A stretch of 64,000 nucleotides of DNA from Pseudomonas protegens CHA0 (GTDB taxonomy: Bacteria > Pseudomonadota > Gammaproteobacteria > Pseudomonadales > Pseudomonadaceae), in NCBI RefSeq assembly GCF_000397205.1, contig NC_021237.1, positions 5,959,001 through 6,023,000 of the forward strand, in the 5' to 3' direction. The translations under genes and the position numbers were made by a program. Below the pieces are notes generated by a model. That model was not told the origin of the DNA and ran no database searches. It worked only from the letters and a program-made list of their open reading frames with translations. The first letter of the stretch is position 1; every line of letters begins with the position of its first letter. Shown here one piece after another: positions 50,627 through 60,247 of the stretch.

Positions 50627-51259
50627 GCGCGCCGCCACCTCTTTCCACTGGCCCTGCTCCAGGCCGTCCAGGGTCCAGTCGCCGATCCTGACCCGCACCA
50701 GGCGCAAGGTCGGTAGCCCCACCGCAGCGGTCATGCGCCTTACCTGGCGGTTGCGCCCCTCGCGTATCACCAGCTCCAGCCAACTGGTGGGCACGCTCTT
50801 GCGAAAGCGCACCGGCGGGTTGCGCGGCCATAGCGTCGGTTCTTCGAGCTGACGCGCCTCGGCCGGCAGGGTCATGCCGTCATTCAACTGCACACCTTCG
50901 CGCAAGCGCTGCAACTGCTCGGCACTGGGCTCGCCCTCGACCTGCACCCAATAGGTCTTGGCCAGCTTGTGCTTGGGATCGGCGATGCGCGCCTGCAACT
51001 GCCCGTCATTGGTCAACAGCAGCAACCCTTCACTGTCGCGATCCAGGCGCCCGGCCGGGTAGACCCCGGGAACCGCAATGAAGTCCTTGAGCGTGGCCCG
51101 CCCCTCGCCATCGCTGAACTGGGTCAGCACATCGAAAGGCTTGTTGAACAGGATCAGCTTCGGCTCGACCGGCGCGGCCTTGGCCACACGCTTGGCGGGA
51201 GAGGAGGAAAACGGTTTGGCGCCAGGGCGGCGGGAAGCGGGACGGGGCGGACGGGACAT
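50621..51259 (-). CDS. rluE: 23S rRNA pseudouridine synthase RluE
   Basis: A 212-residue RsuA-family synthase. The catalytic aspartate is in [32 protein letters not shown] and [12 protein letters not shown] are family motifs; [18 protein letters not shown] is the C-terminal signature. There is no S4 domain and the basic N-terminus (about 1-33) fits RluE, which modifies U2457 of 23S rRNA in E. coli. Confidence 0.9.
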   Translation of the reverse strand: MSRPPRPASRRPGAKPFSSSPAKRVAKAAPVEPKLILFNKPFDVLTQFSDGEGRATLKDFIAVPGVYPAGRLDRDSEGLLLLTNDGQLQARIADPKHKLAKTYWVQVEGEPSAEQLQRLREGVQLNDGMTLPAEARQLEEPTLWPRNPPVRFRKSVPTSWLELVIREGRNRQVRRMTAAVGLPTLRLVRVRIGDWTLDGLEQGQWKEVAARL

Positions 51260-51333
51260 GGGAGCAGGAACATTCAGCGATCAGGACCGACAATGCTAGT
51301 GGCCTGACCGCCAAATGACCATGGCTTAAACGC

Positions 51334-52797
51334 TTAGCGGAAAGGCGGCTCGTCGAAGCTGCGCAGTTTGCGCGAGTGCAGGGAGTTGAGCTCGCTGCGC
51401 ATCAGGTCCACCGCTTCGATACCGATCTTCAGATGCTGGCTGACCGCACGCTCATAAAAGGCGTTGGCCGCGCCCGGCAACTTGATTTCACTGTGCAATG
51501 GCTTGTCCGAGACACACAGCAAGGTGCCGTATGGTACTCGCAGGCGATACCCCTGGGCGGCGATGGTGCCGCTTTCCATGTCCACCGCCACGGCCCGGGA
51601 CAGGTTGATCAGCGGGCGTTCCTCGGCCCAACGCAACTCCCAGTTGCGGTCGTCGTAAGTCAGCACGGTGCCGGTGCGCAGGCGTTTCTTCAGTTGTTCG
51701 CCCTTTTCCCCGGTGACATTGGCCGCCGCCTGCTGCAACGCCAGCTGGACTTCGGCCAGGGCCGGAATCGGAATGTTCGGCGGCACCACGCGGTCGAGAA
51801 TGCCGTCGCGACGCATATAAGCGTGGGCCAGCACGTAGTCGCCAATGGTCTGGGACTGCCGCAGGCCGCCGCAGTGGCCGATCATCAGCCAGCAATGCGG
51901 ACGCAGCACCGCCAGGTGGTCGGTGATGTTCTTGGCGTTGGACGGGCCGACACCGATATTCACCAGAGTCACACCGTGGCCATCGCTGGCCTGCAAGTGG
52001 TAGGCCGGCATCTGGTAGCGGTGCCAGACCACACCGGCGGCGATGGCCGAGGCCTCGCCGTGATCCATGCTTTTCTCGATGATCACGTTGCCCGGCAGGA
52101 CCATGCGCACAAAGCGCGGATCGCTGCGCAACTGCTCCAGGCCATGAACGATGAACTGGTCCACATAGCGGTGATAGTTGGTCAGCAGGATCCACGGCTG
52201 CACATGACGCCAGTCGCTACCGGTGTAGTGCACCAGGCGCCGCAGGGAGAAATCCACTCGCGCGGCATCGAACAGCGCCAGGGGCAGCGGATGGGTATTT
52301 TCCCAATCGTAGAGGCCATCGGCGATGCCATCGGTGGCGGCCGACAGGTCGGTACTCGGGAACACCCGCGCCAGCGCCGCAGCGGTCACGCCGGAACCTG
52401 CCAGCTCGTCGCCCTGCTCCACGACATAGGGATAAGGAATGTTCTGCTCACTGACGCCCACTTCCACCGTCACGGTGAAGTCGTGCATCAACGGCACCAA
52501 TTGTTCGAGCAGGTAATTACGGAAGGCTGCAGGATGGGTCACGGTGACACTGTAGGTGCCCGGCAACTGGACCTTGGCATAGGCCCTTGTGGTCTGTGGG
52601 ACTTCGCCGTGGCAGTGGTAGGTCAGGCGCAACTCAGGGTAGCGAAACAGTGCTCGTTGCTCGGCATCCGGCTCGACCCGGTCCTTGAGATAACGCTTGA
52701 GCGCCTGGCTCAGCGCCGTGGTGGCCCGCTCATGCAGGGCGGCAAGCCGGTCCACGGCTTGCTCGGCGGTTTGAACGACAATAAAAGCTTCGGTCAC
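51334..52797 (-). CDS. amn: AMP nucleosidase
   Basis: A 487-residue enzyme that splits AMP into adenine and ribose 5-phosphate. The N-terminal part (about 1-200) is the AMN-specific domain; the C-terminal phosphorylase-like domain has VTLVNIGVGPSNAKNITDHL, WLMIGHCGGLR and AVAVDMESGTIAAQGYR with the catalytic-type aspartate later in CVSDKPLHSE. Length agrees with E. coli Amn (484). A GTG at 52797 has AGGA 8 nt before it and is preferred; the ATG at 52806 touches the same AGGA. A 9-bp inverted repeat (CTTGCAGGC/GCCTGCAAG, 52820-52846) lies in the leader. Confidence 0.93.
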   Translation of the reverse strand: MTEAFIVVQTAEQAVDRLAALHERATTALSQALKRYLKDRVEPDAEQRALFRYPELRLTYHCHGEVPQTTRAYAKVQLPGTYSVTVTHPAAFRNYLLEQLVPLMHDFTVTVEVGVSEQNIPYPYVVEQGDELAGSGVTAAALARVFPSTDLSAATDGIADGLYDWENTHPLPLALFDAARVDFSLRRLVHYTGSDWRHVQPWILLTNYHRYVDQFIVHGLEQLRSDPRFVRMVLPGNVIIEKSMDHGEASAIAAGVVWHRYQMPAYHLQASDGHGVTLVNIGVGPSNAKNITDHLAVLRPHCWLMIGHCGGLRQSQTIGDYVLAHAYMRRDGILDRVVPPNIPIPALAEVQLALQQAAANVTGEKGEQLKKRLRTGTVLTYDDRNWELRWAEERPLINLSRAVAVDMESGTIAAQGYRLRVPYGTLLCVSDKPLHSEIKLPGAANAFYERAVSQHLKIGIEAVDLMRSELNSLHSRKLRSFDEPPFR

Positions 52798-52877
52798 GAT
52801 AAGCATCCTGTGTTCTGAACTTGCAGGCGTTCATCTTGCCTGCAAGACCGTCCCACGGGAACAGCGTAATCACCGCA

Positions 52878-52897
52878 GGCGCCGGGAAGCCGGCGCC
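52878..52897 (-). terminator. Hairpin after aidB
   Basis: GGCGCCGG and CCGGCGCC with a 4-nt loop, 8 nt after the aidB stop. No clear U-tract on the minus strand. Confidence 0.5.
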
Positions 52898-52905
52898 AGG
52901 GAGGG

Positions 52906-54558
52906 TCAGAAGCCCTGAGGGGAGGAGCGGGCGACAATGGCTGCCACGTCCAGGCCACGCGGCAAGGTGCCGTAGACCCGCCCGCCCTGGCCGCCCAGGC
53001 GGCTGGCGATAAAGGCGTCGCTGACCACCTGGTTGCCGGCTTCCAGCAAGAGCTTGGCCTGCAGGCCCAGGGCAATGTCCTCGGTGAGTTGACGAGCACG
53101 GTATTGAATGTCGCCGGTGTCCTTGAAGCTCTCCTTCAGCCCGTTGATATGGGCGGCCAGGCGCTTGTCGCCATGGCCATTGCCCAATTCGGCGAACAAG
53201 GCGTCCAGCACGCCCGGCTCCTTCGACAAGGCTCGCAGCACATCCAGGCATTGCACGTTGCCGGAGCCTTCCCAGGTGGAGTTCACCGGCGCCTCGCGGT
53301 ACAGCCGTGGCAGGATGCTGTCCTCGACATAACCGGCACCGCCCATGCACTCCGCCGCCTCGTTGATCATCGCCGGGGCCCGCTTGCAGATCCAGTACTT
53401 GCCCACCGCCGTCACCAGCCGGGAAAACTTCGCCTCCTGGGCATCGTCCAGATGATCCAGGGCCCGCCCCATGCGCATGCTCAGGGCCAGGGCCGCTTCG
53501 CTTTCCAGGGCCAGGTCGGCCAGCACGTTCTGCATCAGGGGCTGCTCGCTGAGCACCCGCCCGCCCACGGTGCGATGGGCACAGTGATGGCTGGCCTGGG
53601 TCAGGGCCTGGCGCATCAGGGAGCTGGAGCCGACCATGCAATCGAAACGGGTCATGGCCACCATCTCGATAATGGTCGGCACGCCGCGGCCTTCCTCGCC
53701 AATCATCCAGGCCAGGGCACCGCGGAACTCCACTTCGCTGGAAGCGTTGGAAAGGTTGCCGAGCTTGTTCTTCAGGCGCTGGATATAGAACTGGTTGCGC
53801 GTGTCATCGGGACGGTGCCGGGGCAGGAGGAAGCAGGTCAGGCCCTTGTCGGTCTGGGCCAGGGTCAGGAAGGCATCGCACATCGGCGCCGAACAGAACC
53901 ATTTGTGGCCCACCAGCTCGTACGCCTGCCCGGGGCCGCCAGCCCCCACCGGGTAGGCCCGGGTGGTGTTGGCACGCACATCGGTGCCGCCCTGTTTCTC
54001 GGTCATGGCCATGCCGATGGTCAGCCCGGCCTTGTGTTGCATGCCGACATTGCGCGGGTCGTACCGGGTGGCAAGGATCTTGGGCAGCCACTGGTCGGCG
54101 ATATCCGGTTGCAGCTTCAAGGCCGGTACACAGGCGAAGGTCATGGTCAGCGGGCATCCGCTGCCGGCCTCGGCCTGGCTGTGCAGATAGGTCATGGAGG
54201 CGCGGGCAACGTGGGCCCCCGCTTGCGGATCGGTCCAGGGCAGTGAGGTCAGGCCGGCTTCGATCGCCGCCTGCATCAATTGGTGATAGGCGGGATGAAA
54301 CTCCACCAGATCGATCCGGTGGCCAAAGCGGTCGTGGCTGGAAAATACCGGTTTGTTCTGATTGGCCAGGAACCCCGCCTCCATCAACGGACCACCGGCC
54401 AGGGCGCCATAGGCGTCGACCCGCGACTCGGCCCAACCGGCATCGAAACGGCGCATCCATTGCTGCAGCGGCAGGTCGATCCGATAGAGATTGGCGCCGT
54501 CCAAAGCTGGCGGCTGGTTGGTGACTTCGTGGGTTTCAGCGAACTGGTGGAGGTTCAT
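52906..54558 (-). CDS. aidB: AidB-like acyl-CoA dehydrogenase
   Basis: A 550-residue flavoprotein matching E. coli AidB along its length: ANLYRIDLPLQQWM, VEFHPAYHQLMQAAIEAGL, GMAMTEKQGGTDVRANTTRA, YELVGHKWFCSAP, MTRFDCMVGSSSLMRQAL, ECMGGAGYVEDSILPRLYRE and WEGSGNVQCLDVLRAL. AidB binds DNA and FAD and is part of the adaptive alkylation response in E. coli, although its reaction is unclear. GGAG is 7 nt before the ATG. No Ada site was looked for with confidence here. Confidence 0.92.
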   Translation of the reverse strand: MNLHQFAETHEVTNQPPALDGANLYRIDLPLQQWMRRFDAGWAESRVDAYGALAGGPLMEAGFLANQNKPVFSSHDRFGHRIDLVEFHPAYHQLMQAAIEAGLTSLPWTDPQAGAHVARASMTYLHSQAEAGSGCPLTMTFACVPALKLQPDIADQWLPKILATRYDPRNVGMQHKAGLTIGMAMTEKQGGTDVRANTTRAYPVGAGGPGQAYELVGHKWFCSAPMCDAFLTLAQTDKGLTCFLLPRHRPDDTRNQFYIQRLKNKLGNLSNASSEVEFRGALAWMIGEEGRGVPTIIEMVAMTRFDCMVGSSSLMRQALTQASHHCAHRTVGGRVLSEQPLMQNVLADLALESEAALALSMRMGRALDHLDDAQEAKFSRLVTAVGKYWICKRAPAMINEAAECMGGAGYVEDSILPRLYREAPVNSTWEGSGNVQCLDVLRALSKEPGVLDALFAELGNGHGDKRLAAHINGLKESFKDTGDIQYRARQLTEDIALGLQAKLLLEAGNQVVSDAFIASRLGGQGGRVYGTLPRGLDVAAIVARSSPQGF

Positions 54559-54632
54559 CGCGGGGCTCCTTCAGGGTGTGCCAAGACCCCAGTTAAGCAC
54601 CGCCCCCACCCCGAACAAAGTGGCATACCTGC

Positions 54633-56999
54633 CTAAATGTCGGCGCTTTCGCCCTGTTCCACAGAGAGCACATATCTCGACAATGCCGTTTGCAAGGCCT
54701 CGAACTTCACCGGTTTAGCCAGATAGTCGGAGCCAGCCCCCGCCGGGCAGCCCTCTTTGCCGGGCATGCAGGCCAGCAGGATGGGCAATTGGGAGTAGCC
54801 GGGCAGCGCCTGGGCCTGCAAGCGAAACGCCCCCAGTTGCGCCGTGGACATCTCGCCATCGATCAACACCGCACTGACCAGCTCACGCCCGAGCAATTGC
54901 AGGGCATCAGTAGGGCTACCGGCGGTGCGCACCTGGTAGCCCAGCTTGAGCAGCATGCCCCTGACCACCAACTGATTGACGTCGTTGTCGTCCACCAGCA
55001 GCACGGTGCAGTCCCGGGGCAAGCGTCGCGCCACTGCCGCCGGCGAGCGCGGGGCGGGTTCCTGGGCGTCGAACTCCACCAGCAGGCGGAAACAACTGCC
55101 CCGGCCTGGCGTGGATTCGTGGGTCAATTGCCCGCCCAGCAACTCCACCAACTGCCGACAGATCGCCAGGCCGATACCCAGCCCGCCATATTCACGGGTC
55201 ATGGAACCATCGAGCTGGAAGAAACGCTGATACAGGGTCGCTTCATCCAGGTTGACGAAGCCAATACCGCTGTCGATCACCTCGAAACTCAGGCTGACCC
55301 GCTGCGCCGACACGGAACGCGTGAGCACCCGCAGCACCACGCTGCCCGAAGGGGTGAACTTGATGGCATTGTCCAGCAGGCACTCCAGACAATGGCTGAG
55401 TTTGCAGCGGTCGCCCTGCAAGCGATCGGGCAGCCCGGCGCTCAAGTCGATCTGGAAAGCCAGCGACTTGGCGGCGGCACTGGCGCCGTATTGGGTCTGC
55501 AGTGTCGTCAGCAGGGAGCGCAGGCTGAACGGCTGACGCTGGGCGCTGAGCTTGCCGGCCTGCAGCTCGGTCAGGGTCAGAATGCCGTTGACCATGCGCA
55601 TCATGTCCCGCGCCGAGCCGGCCGCTGTCTGCTGGTATTGCTCCAGCTCCGGATCCAGTTCCAGGGTCTGCATCAGTTCCAGGGAGCCGATGACGCCGTT
55701 CATCGGGGTCCGCAGCTCATGGGTCAGGGTGGCCAGGAATTCGTCCTTGAGCCGGTTGCTGTGGGCCAGTTGCTGGTTCAACACTTCAAGCTTCTGCCCG
55801 GCTTCGAGCAGTGTCTGGGCCTGTTGCTCACGCATGGCATTGATGCGATCGGCCAGGGCCAGGGACAGCAACGCCACTTCGATCGCCGAGCCGATCTGGC
55901 TGGCGTACATGGTCAGGAACACATTCGGCAGGTAACCCAGCACCATCAAGGTGTTGATCACCCCTCCAAACAAAAAGGCCGACCAGGCGATGATGAAATA
56001 GCGTGCCACGCGCAGGCCTCGACACCAGGCGACAATCCCGGCCACGTAGATCACCACGGTGAACACCAGGGCCAGGGTGGTGGCCAGGCGCAATGCCAGG
56101 GCATAACTGGTCATCAGTGAAAGCGCCATGACCAGCGCGCCAAAGGCCATCAAGGCCAGTAGCACACGGTCGACCCAGGGGCTGTGGCGGGAAGTCTGCA
56201 GGAAGCTGCGGGCGAACTGGCTGCCGAACAAACCTGCCGAACCGATGAAGAACGGTGTCGCGGCATTGGCCCACCAGGGGCTGTCGGGCCAGAAGTACTC
56301 CACTGCGGCGCCGTTGACCGACAGCTGATAGAGACCGAAGGAAGCGATATAGACGATGTAGTAGAGGTAGCTGGTGTCCCGCACGCTGAGGTAGATGAAC
56401 AGGTTGTACACCAGCATCCCCAGCAGCACGCCGTAAATCAGCCCGAGCACATACAACCGCACCGGCTGGGCTTCCAGGTAAGCACTGCTGGACCACAGGC
56501 TCACCGGCGCCTGGATCGAGCCTTCACTGGCCAGCCGCAGGTAGACGGTCTTGTGCTCGTGGGGAGAAAAATTCAGGTTGAACAGGTAGTTGTTCTGGCG
56601 AATCTCTCGACTGTCGAAGGGCAAGGCATCCCCGGTACGACCCGCCAGGCGATAACCACCAGACTCGTCAGGGACGTACAGTTCAAGGTGGTCCAGAGGC
56701 GGATAGGCCAACTCCAGCAACCAGCTGCGTTGTGCGCTCGGGTTGGCGGGGCGATAGTCGAGGTCGATCTTCAGCCAGAACGCCGAGCGCGAATAACCGG
56801 CGTTGAGGGTGTCTTTGTCGTGGGGTCTGAATTGTTCAGCCAGAGGCCCCGAGCTGACATCGGCAATGGTCGCCTCACCCCCCGCGTCTTCGAGTACTTG
56901 CATCACTCGGCCCAAGGGCAGGCGTTGGGTGAACTCGTCGAACTCGGCGGCGCCAGCCAGCATCGGCAAGCTCAACAGCAACATCAGCAAATAGTGCAT
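54633..56999 (-). CDS. Hybrid sensor histidine kinase with 7TMR-DISM sensor
   Basis: A 788-residue membrane kinase. Signal peptide (MHYLLMLLLSLPMLAGAA), periplasmic 7TMR-DISMED2 domain (about 25-165), seven membrane helices (about 170-370), HisKA with the phospho-histidine in LATLTHELRTPMNGVIG, HATPase with LLDNAIKFTPSG, DSGIGF and GGLGIGLAICR, then a C-terminal receiver (VLLVDDNDVNQLVV, phospho-Asp in VLIDGEMS, lysine in YLAKPVKF). The receiver has GEMS where GEMP or CQMP is usual. ATG 57044 is an alternative start with a badly spaced ribosome site. No response regulator lies next to it. Signal unknown. Confidence 0.9.
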   Translation of the reverse strand: MHYLLMLLLSLPMLAGAAEFDEFTQRLPLGRVMQVLEDAGGEATIADVSSGPLAEQFRPHDKDTLNAGYSRSAFWLKIDLDYRPANPSAQRSWLLELAYPPLDHLELYVPDESGGYRLAGRTGDALPFDSREIRQNNYLFNLNFSPHEHKTVYLRLASEGSIQAPVSLWSSSAYLEAQPVRLYVLGLIYGVLLGMLVYNLFIYLSVRDTSYLYYIVYIASFGLYQLSVNGAAVEYFWPDSPWWANAATPFFIGSAGLFGSQFARSFLQTSRHSPWVDRVLLALMAFGALVMALSLMTSYALALRLATTLALVFTVVIYVAGIVAWCRGLRVARYFIIAWSAFLFGGVINTLMVLGYLPNVFLTMYASQIGSAIEVALLSLALADRINAMREQQAQTLLEAGQKLEVLNQQLAHSNRLKDEFLATLTHELRTPMNGVIGSLELMQTLELDPELEQYQQTAAGSARDMMRMVNGILTLTELQAGKLSAQRQPFSLRSLLTTLQTQYGASAAAKSLAFQIDLSAGLPDRLQGDRCKLSHCLECLLDNAIKFTPSGSVVLRVLTRSVSAQRVSLSFEVIDSGIGFVNLDEATLYQRFFQLDGSMTREYGGLGIGLAICRQLVELLGGQLTHESTPGRGSCFRLLVEFDAQEPAPRSPAAVARRLPRDCTVLLVDDNDVNQLVVRGMLLKLGYQVRTAGSPTDALQLLGRELVSAVLIDGEMSTAQLGAFRLQAQALPGYSQLPILLACMPGKEGCPAGAGSDYLAKPVKFEALQTALSRYVLSVEQGESADI

Positions 57000-57288
57000 A
57001 AAGCCCCAGCGTGGCTTGTCCGGTGGTGTCAGGAAGTCCCCCATTTCCCTTGAGCAGACGTAGAACCGGCATGACCTGTTATTGATTTGAATCCACTCTA
57101 GCATAGCCGCTGATGGCCATTGAACACCATTGTAAGTTTTAGTCTAAAGGCTCTAGAACGGGGCTTTCAGCGCAATCCAGCGGGCTAGAGCTGTTGCTTC
57201 GGTCAAGTGGGCTGGCCGGCGCCAGATCGCCCCTCTCTTATATGTCGAGCGCCGCGAAAAAAAACGTTTGGTGGTAAGCTCGCCGCCC

Positions 57289-58086
57289 ATGAATATCTAC
57301 AGCTCTCGCCCCGTTGTCCTCTGTCTCTCCGGCCACGACCCCAGTGGTGGCGCCGGCCTGCAGGCAGATATCGAAGCCCTGCTGGCTCAGGGTTGTCATG
57401 CAGCTCCGGCTGTCACCGCGTTGACCGTGCAGGACACGGTCAATGTCAGCGACTTCCGCGTCCTGGATCGCGAGTGGGTATTGGCCCAGGCCAATGCGGT
57501 GCTCAACGACTCCACGGTAGCGGCGGTCAAGCTGGGCATGCTCGGTTCCCTGGAAATGGTCGACACCGTGGTCGAGCTGCTCCAGGCCCACCCGCACCTG
57601 CCAGTGGTCTGCGATCCGGTGTTGCGCGCCGGCGGCGGTGGCCGGCTGGGCAAGGATGAAGTCGGCTACGCCATGCGCGAGCGCCTCCTGCCCCTGGCAA
57701 CCATTGCCACCCCCAACCTTCCCGAAGCCCGAATTCTCGCGGAACTGCCTGAAGGCAGCGCCGACCAATGCGCCGAAAAACTCCTGCCCTTCGTCAAGCA
57801 TTTGCTGATCACCGGCGGCCACGGCGATGAACACGAAGTCCACAATCGCCTGTACAGCCGTGACGGCCTGCGCAAAACCTATACCTGCCAGCGCTTGCCG
57901 GGCAGCTACCACGGCTCCGGCTGCACCCTGGCCAGCGCACTGGCCGGCCGCCTGGCCCAAGGTGAACACCTGGCCAGTGCGGTGAAGTCCGCCCTGGATT
58001 ACACCTGGCGCACCCTGCGCGATGCCGAACAGCTTGGCCGTGGCCAGTTCGTTCCGCGCCGCTTGCCGCTGGATTTCTGCTCGTAA
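57289..58086 (+). CDS. thiD: Hydroxymethylpyrimidine/phosphomethylpyrimidine kinase
   Basis: A 265-residue kinase of thiamine synthesis that phosphorylates HMP and HMP-P. LSGHDPSGGAGLQADIEALL is the N-terminal HMP-kinase motif, VVCDPVLRAGGGG and ATPNLPEARILA follow, and the C-terminal GSYHGSGCTLASALA has the anion hole and catalytic-type cysteine/aspartate region. ATG 57289 is used since it gives the usual start; GTG 57268 is possible. thiE follows after 18 nt. I looked for a TPP riboswitch in the leader and saw none. Confidence 0.95.
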   Translation: MNIYSSRPVVLCLSGHDPSGGAGLQADIEALLAQGCHAAPAVTALTVQDTVNVSDFRVLDREWVLAQANAVLNDSTVAAVKLGMLGSLEMVDTVVELLQAHPHLPVVCDPVLRAGGGGRLGKDEVGYAMRERLLPLATIATPNLPEARILAELPEGSADQCAEKLLPFVKHLLITGGHGDEHEVHNRLYSRDGLRKTYTCQRLPGSYHGSGCTLASALAGRLAQGEHLASAVKSALDYTWRTLRDAEQLGRGQFVPRRLPLDFCS

Positions 58087-58104
58087 TGTCATGAGGCCTG
58101 CTCA

Positions 58105-58728
58105 ATGAAACTACGTGGTCTGTACGCCATCACCGACAGCCAACTGTTGGCCGGCAAGTTTCTGAAGTACGTGGAGGCGGCGCTGGAAGGCGGTGTCACG
58201 CTGTTGCAGTACCGCGACAAAAGCGACGACCAGGCCCGCCGACTGCGGGAGGCCGAAACCCTGCTGGCCTTGTGCGAGCGCTACAAGACCCGTTTGATCA
58301 TCAACGATGATGCCGAGCTGGCGGCGCGTATCGGTGCCGGCGTGCACCTGGGCCAGACTGATGGCCCATTGACCCCGGCCCGAGCCTTGCTGGGCCGCCA
58401 GGCGATCATCGGTGCCACCTGCCACAGCCAGTTGCCACTGGCCGAGCAAGCCGCCAAGGATGGCGCCAGCTATGTCGCCTTCGGCCGTTTCTTCAATTCC
58501 ACCACCAAACCCGGCGCGCCTGCGGCCAGCCTGGAGCTGCTGGACCAGGCCCGGGCCAGCCTGCACCTGCCGATCTGCGTGATCGGCGGCATCACCCTGG
58601 ACAACGCCGCGCCACTGGTGAACCACGGCGCCGACCTGCTGGCGGTGGTCCACGGCCTGTTCGGCGCCGAGAGCGCCGAAGAAGTGACCCGCCGCGCCCG
58701 CGCCTTCAACGCCCTATTCAACAGCTGA
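58105..58728 (+). CDS. thiE: Thiamine-phosphate synthase
   Basis: A 207-residue TIM-barrel enzyme that joins HMP-PP and thiazole phosphate. [19 protein letters not shown] (phosphate-binding Arg-Asp-Lys), [54 protein letters not shown] and [10 protein letters not shown] are the usual ThiE motifs. Middle gene of thiD-thiE-hemL with short spacers. Confidence 0.96.
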
Positions 58729-58745
58729 TTTTTGAGAGCCCGATC

Positions 58746-60029
58746 ATGTCTCGTTCCGAAACCCTGTTTGCCAACGCCCAGAAACACATCCCGGGTGGCG
58801 TCAATTCGCCTGTCCGCGCCTTCAAGAGCGTGGGCGGCACCCCGCTGTTCTTCAAACACGCAGAAGGTGCCTACGTCACCGACGAAGACGACAAGCGCTA
58901 TGTCGACTACGTTGGCTCCTGGGGCCCGATGATTCTTGGCCACAGCCACCCTGATGTCCTGGACGCCGTGCGCAAGCAACTGGAACACGGCCTGTCCTAC
59001 GGCGCACCGACCGCCATGGAAACCGAAATGGCCGACCTGGTGTGCTCCATCGTGCCATCCATGGAAATGGTGCGCATGGTCAGTTCGGGCACCGAAGCCA
59101 CCATGAGTGCCATTCGCCTGGCCCGTGGCTTCACCGGCCGGGACAGCATCATCAAGTTCGAAGGCTGCTACCACGGCCACTCCGACAGCCTGCTGGTGAA
59201 GGCTGGCTCCGGCGCCCTGACCCAAGGCGTGCCGAGCTCCGCCGGTGTGCCCGCGGCTTTCGCCAAGCACACCCTGACCCTGCCCTTCAACGACATTGCG
59301 GCGGTGGAAAAAATGCTCGCCGAAGTAGGCCAGGAAGTGGCCTGCATCATCGTTGAACCAGTGGCCGGCAACATGAACTGCGTACCCCCGGCACCGGGTT
59401 TCCTCGAAGGCCTGCGTCGCCTCTGCGATCAGCACGGCGTAGTGCTGATCTTCGACGAAGTGATGACCGGTTTCCGTGTTGCCCTCGGTGGCGCTCAGGC
59501 CCATTACGGCGTGACACCCGACCTGTCGACCTTCGGCAAGATCATCGGCGGCGGCATGCCGGTAGGCTGCTTCGGCGGCAAGCGCAAGATCATGGAGCAC
59601 ATCGCGCCCCTGGGCCCGGTCTACCAGGCCGGCACCCTGTCCGGCAACCCGCTGGCCATGGCCGCAGGCCTCACCACTCTGCGCCTGATCAGCCGCCCGG
59701 GCTTCCACGCCGAACTGAGCGACTACACCAGCCGTCTGCTCGAAGGCCTGCAACAACGCGCCGATGCAGCAGGCATTCCGTTCGTCACCACCCAGGCTGG
59801 CGGCATGTTCGGCCTGTACTTCAGCGGTGCCGATGACATCGTCACCTTCGACGATGTGATGGCCAGCGACGCCAACCTGTTCAAGCGCTTCTTCCACCTG
59901 ATGCTGGAAGGCGGCGTATACCTGGCGCCGAGTGCCTTCGAAGCGGGCTTCACCTCCATCGCCCACGGCGAGGCCGAGTTGCAGCTGACGCTGGATGCGG
60001 CAGAGCGGGCATTCGCCGCCCTGAAGTAA
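58746..60029 (+). CDS. hemL: Glutamate-1-semialdehyde 2,1-aminomutase
   Basis: A 427-residue PLP enzyme that makes 5-aminolevulinate for heme. Motifs: [57 protein letters not shown], and the PLP lysine in [13 protein letters not shown]. Length equals E. coli HemL (426). It starts 17 nt after thiE, and a terminator follows. Confidence 0.97.
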
Positions 60030-60040
60030 GCGCTGGACGG

Positions 60041-60074
60041 CGGGCGTGTGAAACATCACGCCCGTTGTAGTCTT
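60041..60074 (+). terminator. Terminator after hemL
   Basis: CGGGCGTG (60041-60048) pairs with CACGCCCG (60057-60064), loop of 8, then TTGTAGTCTT. It starts 11 nt after the stop codon. Confidence 0.65.
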
Positions 60075-60160
60075 TACTTGAATTTTCTGCAGTGAAACCT
60101 GCAAATGCTGATGAATCCTTGGGATATAGCGCCCACGCAGCAGAAAAACGAGTAAAGACT
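60069..60160. repeat. Long imperfect inverted repeat between hemL and the Sel1 gene
   Basis: The left arm 60069-60090 (AGTCTTTACT, TGAA, TTTTCTGC) can pair with the right arm 60140-60160 (GCAGAAAA, ACG, AGTAAAGACT). The outer 10 bp and inner 8 bp are perfect, with a small internal bulge, and the loop is 49 nt. This would be a stable 18-20-bp stem if transcribed. It lies just before the Sel1 promoter. Confidence 0.65.
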
Positions 60161-60190
60161 TTGTAAGGTGGGCCCTGCTTATTTCATAAT
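60161..60190 (+). promoter_or_regulatory. Sigma-70-type promoter for the Sel1 gene
   Basis: TTGTAA (60161-60166), 18-bp spacer, CATAAT (60185-60190), about 57 nt upstream of the ATG at 60248. Confidence 0.5.
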
Positions 60191-60247
60191 GCGCGCTTAT
60201 TGGGCCCCACGCTGGGCCCCGCGCCCCTCAGAGGTAAGTCGATTCCC

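Noticed and set aside
57105..57288. TPP riboswitch in front of thiD
   Set aside because: No CTGAGA or ACCTGATCTGGATAATGCC-type conserved blocks are present in the leader.
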